NCBI GenBank assembly: GCA_023101885.1
Contig: JALPQD010000006.1
Span: 11,795,085 to 11,859,084, forward strand
Reading direction: 5' to 3'
DNA from: Typhlomys cinereus
Lineage: Eukaryota > Chordata > Mammalia > Rodentia > Platacanthomyidae
DNA length: 64,000 nt
Both the position numbers and the translations under genes were made by a program. The notes below the pieces were generated by a model. It saw only the letters and a list, made by a program, of their open reading frames with translations, was not told where the DNA came from and ran no database searches. How positions within the stretch are numbered: the stretch's first letter is position 1; each line of letters opens with the position of its first letter. Below, piece after piece: positions 34,443-45,903 of the stretch.

Positions 34443-34831
34443 GAGACTAAGGCATCACCAAGTGCCTGCCTCAGCACCTTCTATTAAGTCAAAAAAATGA
34501 ACCTCTTTATTTAATCCAATAATCATTTATTGGTTCAGTCCAAATTTATGTTGCACTTTTTCTTGAAAATGATGTTTGCAAACTGGTCAAGTAGTTTTAG
34601 TAGGTAAAGTTATATCAGCAAGAAATTGGAAAATGTAAGGAAAGAAAAAGTCACATACTTTATCATCTCCTTCATGTAGTATCTCCAGTACTGGCTCTGT
34701 TTTCTCTATGATCCAAGATAATTCCCCTATGCCTTCTTCCATGGGTCCATCTCCCATCTAATAATTGTCTTATTTAGGAGCATCTACTCACATGCAATAT
34801 GTAGGCATAGTGTGACAAAGATCATCTGGGA

Positions 34832-35127
34832 GGGGCTGGAGAGGTGGCTCAGGGGTTAAGCCTCCACCTTGTAGGCGGAGGGTCCTGAGTTCGGATCCCA
34901 GATCCCACGTATAGACACCAGGCGGAAGCGGGGGCGGCCTGCGCTTCTGGTCCTGGTAGGGCGGAGCCTGTGAATCCCGGGGCAGAAGGAGGTGGAGGCG
35001 TCCATGGTGGTTCGCGAATTCGTCCGTGGTTCTACACATACACAGATACATACACACACGCACGCACATACACACGCATATGCACACAGTTTAATAAATA
35101 ATAATAATAATAAAAAAATTAAAAAAA
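34832..35127 (+). mobile_element. Young lineage-specific tRNA-SINE, CpG-rich subfamily
   Basis: The tRNA-derived head GGGCTGGAGAGGTGGCTCAG carries box A (TGGCTCAGGGG), and GAGTTCGGATCC is box B. The body is CpG-rich (GGCGGAAGCGGGGGCGGCCT, GGTGGTTCGCGAATTCGTCC), with a CA-rich segment and a TAATAA/A-rich tail. Flanks AAGATCATCTGGGA (34,818-34,831) and AAGATCAACTGGGA (from 35,128) form a 14-bp target duplication with one mismatch. Many CpGs and near identity to the copy at 39.6 kb point to recent activity. The body is not the mouse B2 body. The 99- and 67-codon ORFs inside are artefacts. Confidence 0.92.
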
Positions 35128-35529
35128 AAGATCAACTGGGACTGATGTTTTCTTCTTGGACATGAGGCTGAATTCAAACCCATAACCAAACCAGAAGGAT
35201 CTGTAATTTGTCCATTATCCAGACTGACCTGGAGAACATGTTGCCTCTTTCCTTACTGCCATTTCACTACATGCCTCTGATGCTCAGAATAAGAGTAAGA
35301 CAAAACTTTCAGCCCTTTCAGAATCAGAGGCACATCCGATGAACTCAAAAGTACTTTTAACAGAGAGACTAGCATTTTTCTTCTAGTACCTTTATAATTA
35401 TGTCCATCTTCATGTTATGTGAAAGAAAATACTTTACAGACTTTTCCAGAGTCTCATATCTACTCATGGTTCAGCTGGCAAAAGGATTATAGTTTTATCA
35501 GGAGTTTGTTTTGCAAGACTGCCACATAG

Positions 35530-35590
35530 CTCTGCCAGATTTGGTATTTTGTCGGGGTTTTGTTTTGTTTTGTTTTGTTTTGCTTTCAGC
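35530..35590. repeat. (TTTTG)n short repeat
   Basis: Five to six TTTTG units near 35,560-35,582. The flanking 35.1-36.6 kb holds nothing else I recognise besides a CA repeat. Confidence 0.85.
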
Positions 35591-35812
35591 CCTACTATAC
35601 TGATGCCAAAGATCCCATTAAGTAAAACTGAAAATCCTGTTGTGCAGAAATATAAACAGTAAGTTTATGTGATTTAGAATTCTATTTTCTTTTGGAGGAG
35701 ATAATATCATGATACTAAAATTTGGTCACCTCTGTAATGCAGAAATTTAAATGTGATAGAATAGGAAATTCTGAAATGTCTTCATCAGAAGGAGAAGCAG
35801 TATATGTTCACA

Positions 35813-35852
<40 letters not shown>
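35813..35852. repeat. (CA)n microsatellite
   Basis: About 20 CA units. Confidence 0.97.
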
Positions 35853-35854
<2 letters not shown>

Positions 35855-36591
35855 TTCCATTTAATGTATCCTCACTATGAAAGCTACTTTATAATCAATG
35901 ATACATGAAGAGTTCTTCAGTGGGTAACACACAGAAGACCCTTGATTTCCCTTTGTAGCATGGAACAAAGTCTGTTTTATCTTTTTTGTTGTATACTAAC
36001 TCATCCCTAAAATCAATGGCCAAAACAACCATTGTATTTGGGAATTTGGGAAGAGCTCAGCCACATGGTCATGAGATCCCAGAAGTTGGAATCAAACGTC
36101 ACCAGTACCAATATCGCCTGAAGGCTATAATGGCCTAGAATTCTAGGCCAGATAAAAAGAATCACAGGACAGAAGAGCTAGAGGATTCCCTAGCACTGTG
36201 CTGGGAAATTCATCTTCCTTCCATAATGACAGACCAGACCTGAACCGCCACCAGACTCTGTCACCTGCCATGCCTTTTCCATTATAACAGACTATGTCTC
36301 CCTTCTGGAACAGGTTACAAGAGTGTTGTTTCATAGAAACAGAGAAAAGTAACTGCAACAAACATCTTCTTTGAAACATATGACCTCTTAACTTGTCAAT
36401 ATCAAGACATTCTTAAAATCAGTGACCCTGAAATGCAAGTGAATTGTTATGTAATTAGCCTGAGAAAATTACATTGACCAGCATTCTTCTAACAAATTGC
36501 CTACATGTAGACAACTGCACGTGAAGACAAGGTAAAAGTGGGTTAAGAGTGAGATATTAAGTCCCCTTTGAAGTAGTAATAAATACCCACT

Positions 36592-36787
36592 TGTAATGGT
36601 TACTCTTAATTATTGCTGTGAGAGAACACCCAAAGTCAAATAACTTAAGGGAGAAAAGGAGATTTATTCAACTACAGTTCCAGAGAGGAGAACAGACTTT
36701 TATGGTGGAGGTGACATGGCTGGTGGCTGAAGCTATAGGCAGGCTAAGTCACAGGAGAAACCCACATGGTTGGAGTATTCCTGGAGC

Positions 36788-36862
<75 letters not shown>

Positions 36863-37080
36863 CCTCTGTCTCTCTCTCCCTCTCTCTCTCTATTCTGTGG
36901 TTCTTTTTATCTGGTCCACTACTGGGAGGTTCCAATGAGATCTAGGGAGGTTCTGATCTGATCTATGGCTGATCCAGATAATCTCTTCAGATGATCTCAG
37001 CTGATCTTGTCAGGTGTTGTCTCATCTGATCCTAGTTAATGTCAGATGTGTCAAGTTGACACCCAGGACTAACTATCACA
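36592..37080 (-). mobile_element. ERVL-MaLR LTR with internal (CT)n expansion
   Basis: The plus strand starts TGTAATGGTTACTCTTAATT and ends GGACTAACTATCACA (sense start TGTGATAGTTAGTCC, then GTCAACTTGACACA). It is flanked by a perfect CCACT on both sides (36,587-36,591; 37,081-37,085). A 100-bp CT-rich microsatellite (36,790-36,891) sits inside and lengthens it. The 5'-most 180 bp on the plus strand match the LTRs at 43.8 and 45.6 kb. Confidence 0.88.
36790..36891. repeat. (CT)n microsatellite inside LTR
   Basis: About 100 bp of CT units with a few TTT, GT and CCC interruptions. The Ser/Leu and Arg/Glu repeat ORFs on the two strands are its translations. Confidence 0.96.
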
Positions 37081-37085
37081 CCACT

Positions 37086-39555
37086 AAACTTCTTTCTAAG
37101 CAGAAGGGAGCCCAATACACTGTAGACCTTTGTTCCTCGTTAAATGCAAAGCACTTACAAGTTTAGGAGAAGCACTGAATTAGTCAGCAAAATAGAAGAA
37201 ACTAAGCCATGTTTGGAAAAAGTAGAAAAGAGAACACACCAATGCTGAGTAGCCAAAATGAAACTTTAGGGAACAGAAATATTAACAGCATTTTGAGAGA
37301 GTTTACTGTGGAGTGCATAAGGAAAAGGTTATCTGTTACCCTACCAGACTTTCAGCATATAATATATTGCTTAATAATTTTCTTGTTGCTAGTGGCTTAG
37401 GGAAATGTAGAGTTGCTGAGGTTAGCAAGAGGAAGGAATGAGACTGAATTTAGAGACTGTCAGAAATCCAGAATGTCTACACAGTTAACCAGTTTACCTG
37501 CTCCAGTGCTTTGACAGCAGATTCAGAACATTTTTATCAGAAAAGGAAATGTCAAAGAAATAACAACTTACCTTAAAGTGACACTCGATCATTGAATTCC
37601 TGAATGGTTTTTATATACACTGTCCTCTGAAGGTTGACAGAGAAGATAATTAAACTCCATGCCTTTTTTTAACAGAAGAAATTTGGGGGAGAGGTGAGTG
37701 GAGTCATACACTTGCATCTCATAAAAATGGCCCAGTGCTTTTAATAGTTCTACTAGTGATCCTTCATCTTCTGTTCTTCTTTTGAAACCTTTCAGAGTTA
37801 TGTCTCTTATGCCCCACATTTAAAAAACGGGTTCTTAAGTGAGCCGACTAATAAAATAAAGCTATATTGAATGACTAATAGTTGGTAATAAGCGAATATA
37901 TTTTTATATTTGAGGATATTTATATTTTTAGTCCATATGAACTTCAGTCCATGAATATAAGTAGAAGAGAAGTAAACTATTTCTTGGTTTTCTTAAAATT
38001 AAATTTGAAGCCTAAAAAGATCTATACCACCATGAAAAAGATCTTTCTTTTCCCCATTACTTTTTAAAGTTTTCACTACATTTATTCATTTTTCATGGTA
38101 CTGTGTTACATAAAGACATTTTCATATAAGTGTATATCATACATTAAGCATATCCATACATGTATCTAAAAGCAGAATCTTATCTAAGAATTCAGTCACT
38201 ATAAGTTCTTTCCTTGAAAGTTTTGCAACCAGAGAAGACTGACTCCTATTTGCCAGAGAGAATTTGGCATCAGAGTAAAACAGCCTGAACAGACCTTGTT
38301 ATAAAACAATCGTCACTGACCTCTTCTCTTAAGGGCCTGCTTACCTTTTCTAAAATGTGTTCATTTTTCCACAGATGTCTTTTTTCTTTCTCACTTTCAT
38401 CTATTAAAATGGGATATTAGCACCACATTCTAGATGACTCTTTGAGTCACTTTTTTTTTCTGTGAACTTCCATATATGTACAGGGAAAAAATAACCTGTT
38501 GTGTCTCTTGAAGTTCTTTTGTGTTACCTTGTAGGCTTATAAGTACCAACCTAAGAGAGTAGTAGAAAAGTATTCAGAATGACAAGCCTTCCTTTCTAAG
38601 GTTGAGGACACAAAAACGCCACTTTTACTACAAAAGAGTAAGAGAAAATTTATGGAATCAAATATGAATGACCAATAACCAGAAACACAGATTCAGTTTG
38701 CCCTGAATAGTATACTCCACTGTAGAAGGCACATGAATTTTGGCAGCAATACATGGGTAGGAACTTCAAGTAGGTGAGTTACAGCACTGTAGGGAGATCT
38801 TTTCTACAAGTGCCAGATGTTATCTAAGAGCATTCTTAACTTTCAGGTTAGTGGAGGTATAGCTATCTGCTGAGCTAAGCGATACATTCCTAGAGTTTTA
38901 CCTAATAGTCACAAGAACATTAGGTCACATACAGTGGTGGAAAGCAAATGGCTAGTCAAGGTAGCCCACCATCATTCTGGCTCTGTACCTATAGCATTAT
39001 AATCCCTCTCTCTACAGTCATGATGCTCTGTTCAGCCAAGGGCAAACAGTCTTCAGGGTCTCTCTAATATAGATGTGGCTTCTTCAAGACACTCAGCTCC
39101 ATCATGAAGCTGAAAGAGAGAGACCTGATCCTCAGATTCCAACTAAAATCCAGCAGCTTGGTGTAGTTTCTAGAAACAGGGAAAGTCTGTTACTGTGCTG
39201 AGACAATCGCTGCCCAGATAATATTCCTGCGGTGTCTCTGTGGCAGGGAATTCCCTTCTAGCTGCTCTACTTCAAGGACGCTCATTTCTCTCTGTCTCAC
39301 TAATAAAATCCTCCCAAGTCAGAAAGAGTCTTTGCCTATAGTAATTTTTACTTTCTGCATCCACAGTACAATCCTCTCTAGAGCAAAGGTTTCCTGAGGG
39401 TAGAAAGGAAGACACAGAGCCAGAAGAAAAGACTGTAAGGTCTCAACAAAACACACAAGCACATATTTAACAAGATCCTGAAGTTGTAGCAATGGGTCTT
39501 TTACAAAAGTCCTCTCTATAGATAGCAGTTCAGGTTATTCAATGGCCCTTCCGCC
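37086..39555. other. Intergenic DNA, nothing recognised
   Basis: About 2.5 kb of AT-rich DNA in which I could not name any repeat or exon. Confidence 0.4.
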
Positions 39556-39566
39556 AAGTCTTTAAA

Positions 39567-39845
39567 TTTTTTTTATTATTATTATTATTTATTCAACTGT
39601 GTGCATATGCATGTGTGTGTGTGTGTATGTGTAGAACCACAGATGAATTCGCGAACCACCATGGACGCCTCCACCTCCTTCTGCCCCGGGATTCACAGGC
39701 TCCGCCCTACCAGGACCAGAAGCGCAGGCCGCCCCCGCTTCCGCCTGGCGTCTATACGTGGGATCTGGGATCCGAACTCAGGACCTTCCGCCTGCAAGGC
39801 GGAGGCTTAACCCCTGAGCCACCTCTCCAGCCCCCCCTCCCCAAC
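39567..39845 (-). mobile_element. Young lineage-specific tRNA-SINE, CpG-rich subfamily
   Basis: Antisense copy almost identical to 34,832-35,127, including GTCTATACGTGGGATCTGGG and CCCGCTTCCGCCTGGC; the head ends at CTCTCCAGCCCC. Flanks share AGTCTTTAAA (39,557-39,566 and 39,846-39,855), a 10-bp target duplication. Opposite orientation to the copy 4.5 kb upstream. The 79- and 69-codon ORFs are SINE translations, not genes. Confidence 0.92.
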
Positions 39846-39855
39846 AGTCTTTAAA

Positions 39856-40510
39856 GCATGTTGCACCTGGAAAATCTTGAGTTTGCATGTGTTGTTTTTG
39901 GAGCCAGATTTCCCAGCAATGCTTTCACTTCCTGTCTACAGAAAACTCGCAGCTGAGCTTCTCGTTTGAAGGTAACATTGCCTGGATAACCGTGGGATCT
40001 CTGAATACAGCATCTTGCTTATTTCTGAAGCCTAATCTGCCCAACTTCGCTGTTCCCTGTCCCTGACTGGTAATGGGACCAGCCTGCGTTAATTCAGAGG
40101 TCTTGCTGAAAAGTAAACACTTGGGGCATGTTTTACTGTCCCACCCCTCACCTACCAGGAGAATGTCAGCAATAATTCTAGGTCAGCAAGTTAAAGGCCT
40201 GCCAGAAGCAACTGCCTTTGAAAAAAAAAAAAAAAAGGTAACCAGCAGGAGGAAGCAGCAGGAGCGCTGGCACTGGGTGGACTTCATACTTCCCTCCAGG
40301 TGCCTGTTTACTTGCAGGGAAAATGAGGTCATAGAGCCAATCCTGCTTCCCTCTTGGTTGGGCCCAGGTGATTTGTGAAGATTAAATTCTGGCATGTGCT
40401 ACTGATATCAGGATCTTCTGAGCCCTTTAAATCCTACCCTTACTCTCCTAAGATTGACAGATTTAGAAATTTAAAACCATAGAGATGTGTGAAGTAAAAA
40501 GACTATAAAA
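39856..40510. other. Intergenic DNA, nothing recognised
   Basis: Contains an A17 run near 40,220. The 101-codon ORF at 40,073-40,378 has no known domain. Confidence 0.45.
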
Positions 40511-40513
40511 TCA

Positions 40514-40514
40514 T

Positions 40515-40549
<35 letters not shown>

Positions 40550-40596
40550 AGAGATAGATAAATGATAGATAGATAGATAGATAGACAGACAGATAG
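40514..40596. repeat. (GATA)n tetranucleotide repeat
   Basis: About 17 GATA units in two blocks separated by an AAAGAGATAGATAAAT interruption, ending with GACA units. Confidence 0.95.
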
Positions 40597-40604
40597 TTTG
40601 CTTG

Positions 40605-40825
40605 TTTGATTTTTGTTTTTGTTTGAGACATCTCTAGCTAAAGCTGATCTCAAACTCATTCTGTAGCAGAGGATGTCAAAAACTTCTCTTCCTCCTGTCT
40701 GTACCTTCCAAGTGCTGGCATTATAGGCTTGTATCATTTCACCTTGGTTTACTTTATGCAGTGCTGGAGATCAAACACAGCACTTGGTGCGTTCTAAACA
40801 AGCATGTTAGCAACTAATCAACATC
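40605..40825 (-). mobile_element. B4-like SINE (ID head fused to B1)
   Basis: In sense orientation: an ID/tRNA-like head (GTTGCTAACATGCTTGTTTA, then GATCTCCAGCACTGC), then B1-like blocks AAGCCTATAATGCCAGCACT, TGGAAGGTACAGACAGGAGG and GAATGAGTTTGAGATCAGC, then an A-rich tail. This head-to-body order defines the rodent B4 family. Confidence 0.75.
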
Positions 40826-41745
40826 CCCATCTCACATTATGTATTTCATAGGGTCTTTTTTTGAAATTCACTTTGATTTTTCTCTTTGAATTTTACCTGA
40901 CCCATACACCAGCAGCCCAAATCCTTGTTCTCCAGCCCCTTATCCTTTTAAGCAAATTCAGTCTGTGTGTAGACTCACAAGGATGAGATGGCTATGTTAG
41001 GTTCCACAAATAGCAAATCACGTAGATCAGGATTTCATGGTTTTCTTTACACATTTGCAACCTTTTCATGTACATATTTCACAAAAATATCTCTAGGTTT
41101 ATTTGTTAAACATAGTTGCTAAAAGACTACTGAAACTTTCCGCCATTAAGAAGATTCACAGTCACACTAGGAAATGTAGATATATACTTAGGAAATTCTA
41201 AGCAAATTGGTGTCTCCAGAAGACCACAAATAAATCACAGATGTCAAGGAGAATCTAAATCAGCCTCAATTATTTGACAAAGAACTGCATTCTGTTTATT
41301 CGCTAGTGTGTACATTGGGTGTGTTTGTTTGAGGTGTCCGTGTGGCAGACAAAGTGAGTTTTAATAGAGAGCTGAGTAAAACCAAGAATAAGCTCATTAT
41401 AACAACTAGAAGAACGAGAATGTTACTCAGCTTCAAAAAACATTGTGGCCAGACAAAATGTTCTGCCAGGGGCAGCATGGGTCAGCTGTCTAACATCTCC
41501 AAGGGAATAGGTTATAGTTTGGGATCTTCTGTTTTTCATGGTTCAATTAATACACTGCATTTTTACATAGCTGAGTCATTCAGAAAGACCAGCAGCTGTA
41601 TATAGTAACTGGAGAAGGTAAACCTGACTTATTTTAGCTCCTTTCACAGAACTGTAAGATTTTCAGAGACATCAATGAGAACTTCTGAAGAGAAGGAAAA
41701 GAGGCATATTTTTTTTGCAAATATAATTGTAGCATTTTAAAAATA
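40826..41745. other. Intergenic DNA, nothing recognised
   Basis: No repeat or exon could be named. Confidence 0.45.
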
Positions 41746-41749
41746 TTGT

Positions 41750-41750
41750 G

Positions 41751-41802
<52 letters not shown>

Positions 41803-42003
41803 CTGTGGAGGCCCAGAAGTGATTTCAGGAAACATCCGGGATTGTTCTACCTCTTTTTTTACTTTGCTCTGGGATTTCCAGAAACAGAAGTACAGGTCGC
41901 TGCCATTTCCGCCTGGCATTTTTATGTGGGATCTGGGATCTGAACTCAAGTCCTTCTGATTGTGAAACAGAGTCCTAACCCCTGAACCATCTCTACAGCC
42001 CCC
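41750..42003 (-). mobile_element. Lineage-specific tRNA-SINE, older subfamily
   Basis: The antisense copy begins with a (GT)n at 41,753-41,797 (the CA-rich SINE end), followed by TGTGGAGGCCCAGAAGTGAT, TTCAGGAAACATCCGGGATT, CTCTGGGATTTCCAGAAACA and the GTGGGATCTGGGATCTGAAC box-B side. It ends at CCATCTCTACAGCCCC. It has the second body type, with the AGCAAAGTAAAAAAAGAGGT stretch that the CpG-rich copies lack. Confidence 0.9.
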
Positions 42004-42170
42004 TAATTATAGATTTGTAAAAGCATTGTTCAGTTAGATGAGAATTTCATTTGGACCATGTTATTGATGACTCACATGACTTGAATGTGAATGTACCATA
42101 CAAATATCCTATGTAACTTCCAAGGAAGGCTCACAACCTTTGTCAAGCTGCAGAACACTACTTTTACCTT

Positions 42171-42227
42171 TTTTTTTTTAATTTTTTTAAAAAAAATTTA
42201 TTATTATTTATTCAATTGTGCATGTGT

Positions 42228-42266
<39 letters not shown>

Positions 42267-42455
42267 ACCACGGACGAATTCCGGAACCACCATGCACCGC
42301 CTCCACCTTCTCCTTGTTTACTCTGCCCTGAGATTCACAGCTCTGCCCTACCAGGGCAGAAACGCAGGCCGCCCCCGCTTCCGCCTGGTGTCTACACATG
42401 GGGGGATCCGAACTCAGGACCTTCCACCTGCAAGGCAGAGCCACCTCTCCAGCCC
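42171..42455 (-). mobile_element. Young lineage-specific tRNA-SINE, CpG-rich subfamily
   Basis: Antisense copy of the type at 34.8 and 39.6 kb with a poly-T/TTATTATT start, a (GT)n block (42,230-42,262) and GCCGCCCCCGCTTCCGCCTG. A perfect 13-bp target duplication, CTACTTTTACCTT, lies at 42,158-42,170 and 42,456-42,468. The head is slightly shortened (the GGTTAAG part is missing). The 130-, 111- and 85-codon ORFs here are artefacts. Confidence 0.93.
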
Positions 42456-42599
42456 CTACTTTTACCTTCTTGAACAAAAATAGTAATAACATAAAGTATA
42501 TCTGGATTATTAATATACAAAATCTTCTTTGAGGATCACACAAAGATTATTTTTTCTAAAGGAAAGTTTCATGGAAGCTAAAATGCACCTGAAAGAAAA

Positions 42600-42870
42600 G
42601 ACTTCACCCAGACATGGTGGCTTACACCTGTAATTCCAACATTTGGAAATCTGAGACAGGAGAATTATAGAGAGTTCCAGACCACACAAAGTTTAAAAAA
42701 AAAAACAAACATATACACAAATAAAAAATGATGCAATTTATTGTAATTCCAGCATGTAGGAGATGGAAACAGGAGGATCAGGAGTCCAGGGCCAGCCATG
42801 ATTACATAGCAAGACTGAGGCAAATCTGGGATGCATAGGATCCTGTCATAAAACAAAAACAAAAACAAAA
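42600..42870 (+). mobile_element. Two adjacent B1-like SINE copies
   Basis: The first copy (42,605-42,715) reads CCCAGACATGGTGGCTTACA, CCTGTAATTCCAACATTTGG, GAGACAGGAGAATTA, then an A-rich tail. The second (42,735-42,870) reads TTGTAATTCCAGCATGTAGG, GGAAACAGGAGGATCAGGAG, GCCAGCCATGATTACATAGC and a CAAAAA tail. Both are old; the second lacks its 5' end. Confidence 0.75.
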
Positions 42871-43424
42871 AAAGCTCTCCAAAACAAAAGTAGAGGGTCT
42901 CATAGGAACTTTACTACAAGTACTTGTGGCAGCAATAGTCTTAAACCAACGGTTCTTTAGAGAAAGTCCATTTTAATGTTGTTAAAATATGGATGGGTGC
43001 ATTAAATAGTGTAAAACTATAACCACTCTTATTTACTTGGCATTACAAGTATTAAGGACAAGACACAAAGAAGACAAGTCGCAGATGGAAGTTATTGCAT
43101 TTACAGACAACTTATTTCCAAAATGCATACACAGCATCTATGATCAATAGGAAAACCCAGTAATCCAAGAGAAACGTAGACATAAATTTAAGCAGACAAA
43201 TGATAGAATGAGACAAAAAGGAGATAAGAAAGGCTTATGAATATGTAAAATGCCACCCCAAATCACCAGTGGTCAAAAGTAAGCTTTAAAATCATGATGT
43301 ACTCTTTTCCAATCCTTCACACCAACAGAAGGTGAGCAGTCTGACAATAAGAAGGCTGGACAGGATATGGGATTAAAACTATTACTATAAAAATTGAAAC
43401 AGCCTGTGAGAACTCTGAATGAAG
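42871..43424. other. Intergenic DNA, nothing recognised
   Basis: No repeat or gene could be named. Confidence 0.45.
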
Positions 43425-43429
43425 AGTCT

Positions 43430-43768
43430 AGGTGCCAGGGGGAAGCCCACTGGGTGAAAACACTTGACACAAAGCTCAATGACCTGAGTTTGCTTCTGGA
43501 ATCCAGGTAAAAAGTCAGGTACAGTGGTAAGCATCTGTAATACTTCCACAGTGGGATGGAAGTAGAGACAGGAGAATCGTCTGGAAGCTCACAGGCCATT
43601 CAGTCTGAAGTGTGGCAAACAAGAAAGACCCTGCCTCCAAAGCAAGACAGAAGCAGAGAACCATCTCCTGAAAGTTGTCCCCTGACTTACATGCACGCGC
43701 ACACACACGCACACACACACACACACACGCACAGCACACACAGAGCACACATGCATGCACATACATAC
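43430..43768 (+). mobile_element. RSINE1/B4-type SINE
   Basis: It has a tRNA-like head (CCACTGGGTGAAAACACTTG then GACCTGAGTTTGCTTCTGGA), a B1-like middle (GTACAGTGGTAAGCATCTGT, AGTAGAGACAGGAGAATCG) and a tail of AGAAAGACCCTGCCTC, CTGAAAGTTGTCCCCTGACT, TACATGCACGCGCACACACA. This is the order of rodent RSINE1. The MaLR provirus inserted into its CA-rich end. Confidence 0.75.
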
Positions 43769-44101
43769 TGTAACTGTTACACTTAACTATTGCTGTGACA
43801 GAGCACCCAAAGTCACCAACTTAAGGAAGAAAGAGAGATTTATGTAGTTTATAGTTCCAGAGGGGAGATAAAGGCTTTCATGGTGGAGGCAGAATGGCTG
43901 GCTGGCAGAAGCTGGAGAGAGACTGAGAGCTACCATACTGCTTTCTGCAAAGTCAGACTCCTTCTGGAGGTAGGGTGGGACTAATCCACCTCAAGACCCA
44001 CTCCTTGTGACTACCTTTCTCCAGCAAGTTTCCACCTCTCAAAAGTGCCATGACTTTCCCAAACACATGAGACTGTAGGGAGCATGTTTCAAACCATGAC
44101 A
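43769..44101 (-). mobile_element. 3' LTR of complete MaLR element
   Basis: A 333-bp LTR whose sense strand starts TGTCATGGTTTGAAACATGC and ends AGTTAAGTGTAACAGTTACA. Just upstream in the sense strand lies the purine-rich GTGGGGGCCAGGGGTGGAG (44,102-44,120), a good polypurine tract. The flank CATAC (43,764-43,768) pairs with CGTAC beyond the other LTR. Confidence 0.92.
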
Positions 44102-45550
44102 CTCCACCCCTGGCCCCCACAAGCTCATTGCCATCTCATTATGCAAATCATACTCAGTCCAACTTTAAAAGTCTTCATAGAGTATATAAATAGTCCCAAT
44201 ATAGTCCAAAAGTCCAAAGGCCAAAGCCCCTTGTAAAATTGCAAAAGACAAGTTGCGTATTTCCAACATACCATGGCACAGAATAAATATTCCCATTCCA
44301 AAAGAAAGGAATGGAGACAGAAATTCTAGAGTAAAGATTGGTCCACAACAAGACTTAAAACCAACAGTACAAACTCCAAATCCAAGTTCAACAGGTGAAC
44401 CTCTTGTTGAAATCATGTCAGTTCCAAAGGGCTTTGGTTCCACCCCTCCAACGCAGCTGCCCATAGAATACATCACTTTCTTGGGCTGACTCTTTCCAGA
44501 GTATACAGCTCTCCTTGGCAGATGTTCCACATTGTCTCTGGTATCTCTAACATCTTTACTTCTCAATGGCAAACCAGGCCTTAACTCCACAGCACAAACT
44601 GCCCTTCTTGAGCTTCTAAACTGCAGGCTTTCTGCCACATGCAACCTGGATTCTGCCATTTTCTGAAACCTTGGAGGAACGATCCATGACCTCCTCCCTC
44701 TTGCATCTTTGATGCCTCTAAACCCAGAACCACATGGGAAATTTTACCAAGACTGGCCCCCTTGATGAATCACAGCTGATTCAGCTTCTCTGTGCTGACT
44801 GTAGGAAAAATCTCTTTCACTCCTGGGCAGTTTCTTTGCAGGAGAAACAGACCCTTGCTTTGGAACTCCACCCTTTAGCTCACTCTTTCCAAAAGGATTT
44901 GCATTCTTATGGGTGGGAGCCTTCTCTGAGAATCTTGCCCTTAAGCTTATCCAAATTGAAAGCAAGCTTTGATTTACTAATGAAGCTAACCTCTTTAACA
45001 GCCATTTTGTTCTTTTTCTTCCTGGTTTAATTCTTTAAGTTTGCTATTGCATTTTTCATCAGATCTTAAGGTACTGCTTCTTCCTTCTGAAGACATCTAA
45101 AAAGTAGCCACATCACATTATCAACTACATTGCTTTGAAATTTCCTGTACCAAGCACTCAAGTTTAATTTCAGGCAAGTTTTCAGGGTGAGGGCAAAACT
45201 TCACTAAATTCTCCACCAGTATTAGGCTCCATGTGTCACTCATCCAGTTCCAAACACAGTCACTGATCCCCGTTGGAACATCACAAGCTGGGCTTCTAGT
45301 ATTTGTGTTTCTCATAACATTGCTCTCTTCCATTCTTTCACAAAAATAAAAGACCTATTTGACCAAGATGCAAAGAGTTTCCCAGCACAAAATCCCAAAG
45401 TTCTCCATATTTCTCCCAACAAACAACTCCAAAGGCATACTAGCCACATCACAGCAGTGGCCATACTGCTGGGTACAAACTTCTCTCAGCTTCACTATCA
45501 ACTTCACGCTGTGGTACCAGATGCTCTTATCTCTACTTGGTACCAATTTC
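44102..45550 (-). mobile_element. MaLR internal region, non-autonomous
   Basis: About 1.45 kb between two LTRs. At its 5' end (sense), immediately after the LTR, is GAAATTGGTACCAAGTAGAG (45,531-45,550), a TTGGTACC-type primer binding site like those of ERVL/MaLR elements. At its 3' end is the polypurine tract. The 164-codon minus-strand ORF (44,165-44,659) has no gag, protease, reverse transcriptase or envelope motif. MaLR elements are known to lack coding capacity and to depend on ERVL proteins, and this one fits. Confidence 0.88.
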
Positions 45551-45903
45551 TGTAATGGTTACTCTTAGTTATTGTTGTGAGAAAGCACCCAAAGTCAAGC
45601 AACTTAAGCAAGAAAGGAAGATGTATTTAACTTATGGTTCCAGAAGGGAGACATGGTCTTTCATGGTGGAGGCAGCATGGCTGGTTGGCAGAAGCTGAAG
45701 ACAGGCTATGTCACACCCATCCAAAAGGCTGAGAGCTACCAGACTGCTTGCTGCAAAGGCAGATTTCTTCTAGAGGTAGCATGTGACTAATCCACCTCAA
45801 CTCCCTTTTGTGACTGCCTTCCTCCTGCAAGGCTCCACCTCTCAAATGTGCCATGACTTGCCAAACCCTTGAGACTGTGAGGGACACATTTCAAACCATG
45901 ACA
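45551..45903 (-). mobile_element. 5' LTR of complete MaLR element
   Basis: A 353-bp LTR, same family as 43,769-44,101; both start TGTCATGGTTTGAAA and end with TGTAACAGTTACA/AGTAACCATTACA. The flank after it is CGTAC (45,904-45,908), against CATAC on the other side: a 5-bp target duplication with one change. The LTRs differ at many positions, so the insertion is old. Confidence 0.92.

Noticed and set aside
34836..34905. tRNA gene suggested by box A and box B
   Set aside because: The boxes belong to SINE heads; the sequence continues into a SINE body and A-rich tail and does not fold as a complete tRNA with CCA-proximal acceptor pairing.
34788..35087. Arg/Pro-rich ORFs repeated at 34.8, 39.6 and 42.2 kb, at first sight a small gene family
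   Set aside because: They are the body of the young SINE read in one frame; the copies have SINE heads, tails and target duplications.
44165..44659. 164-codon minus-strand ORF as a possible retroviral gene
   Set aside because: It lies in the MaLR internal region but shows no gag, protease, polymerase or envelope motif; MaLR elements are known to be non-coding.
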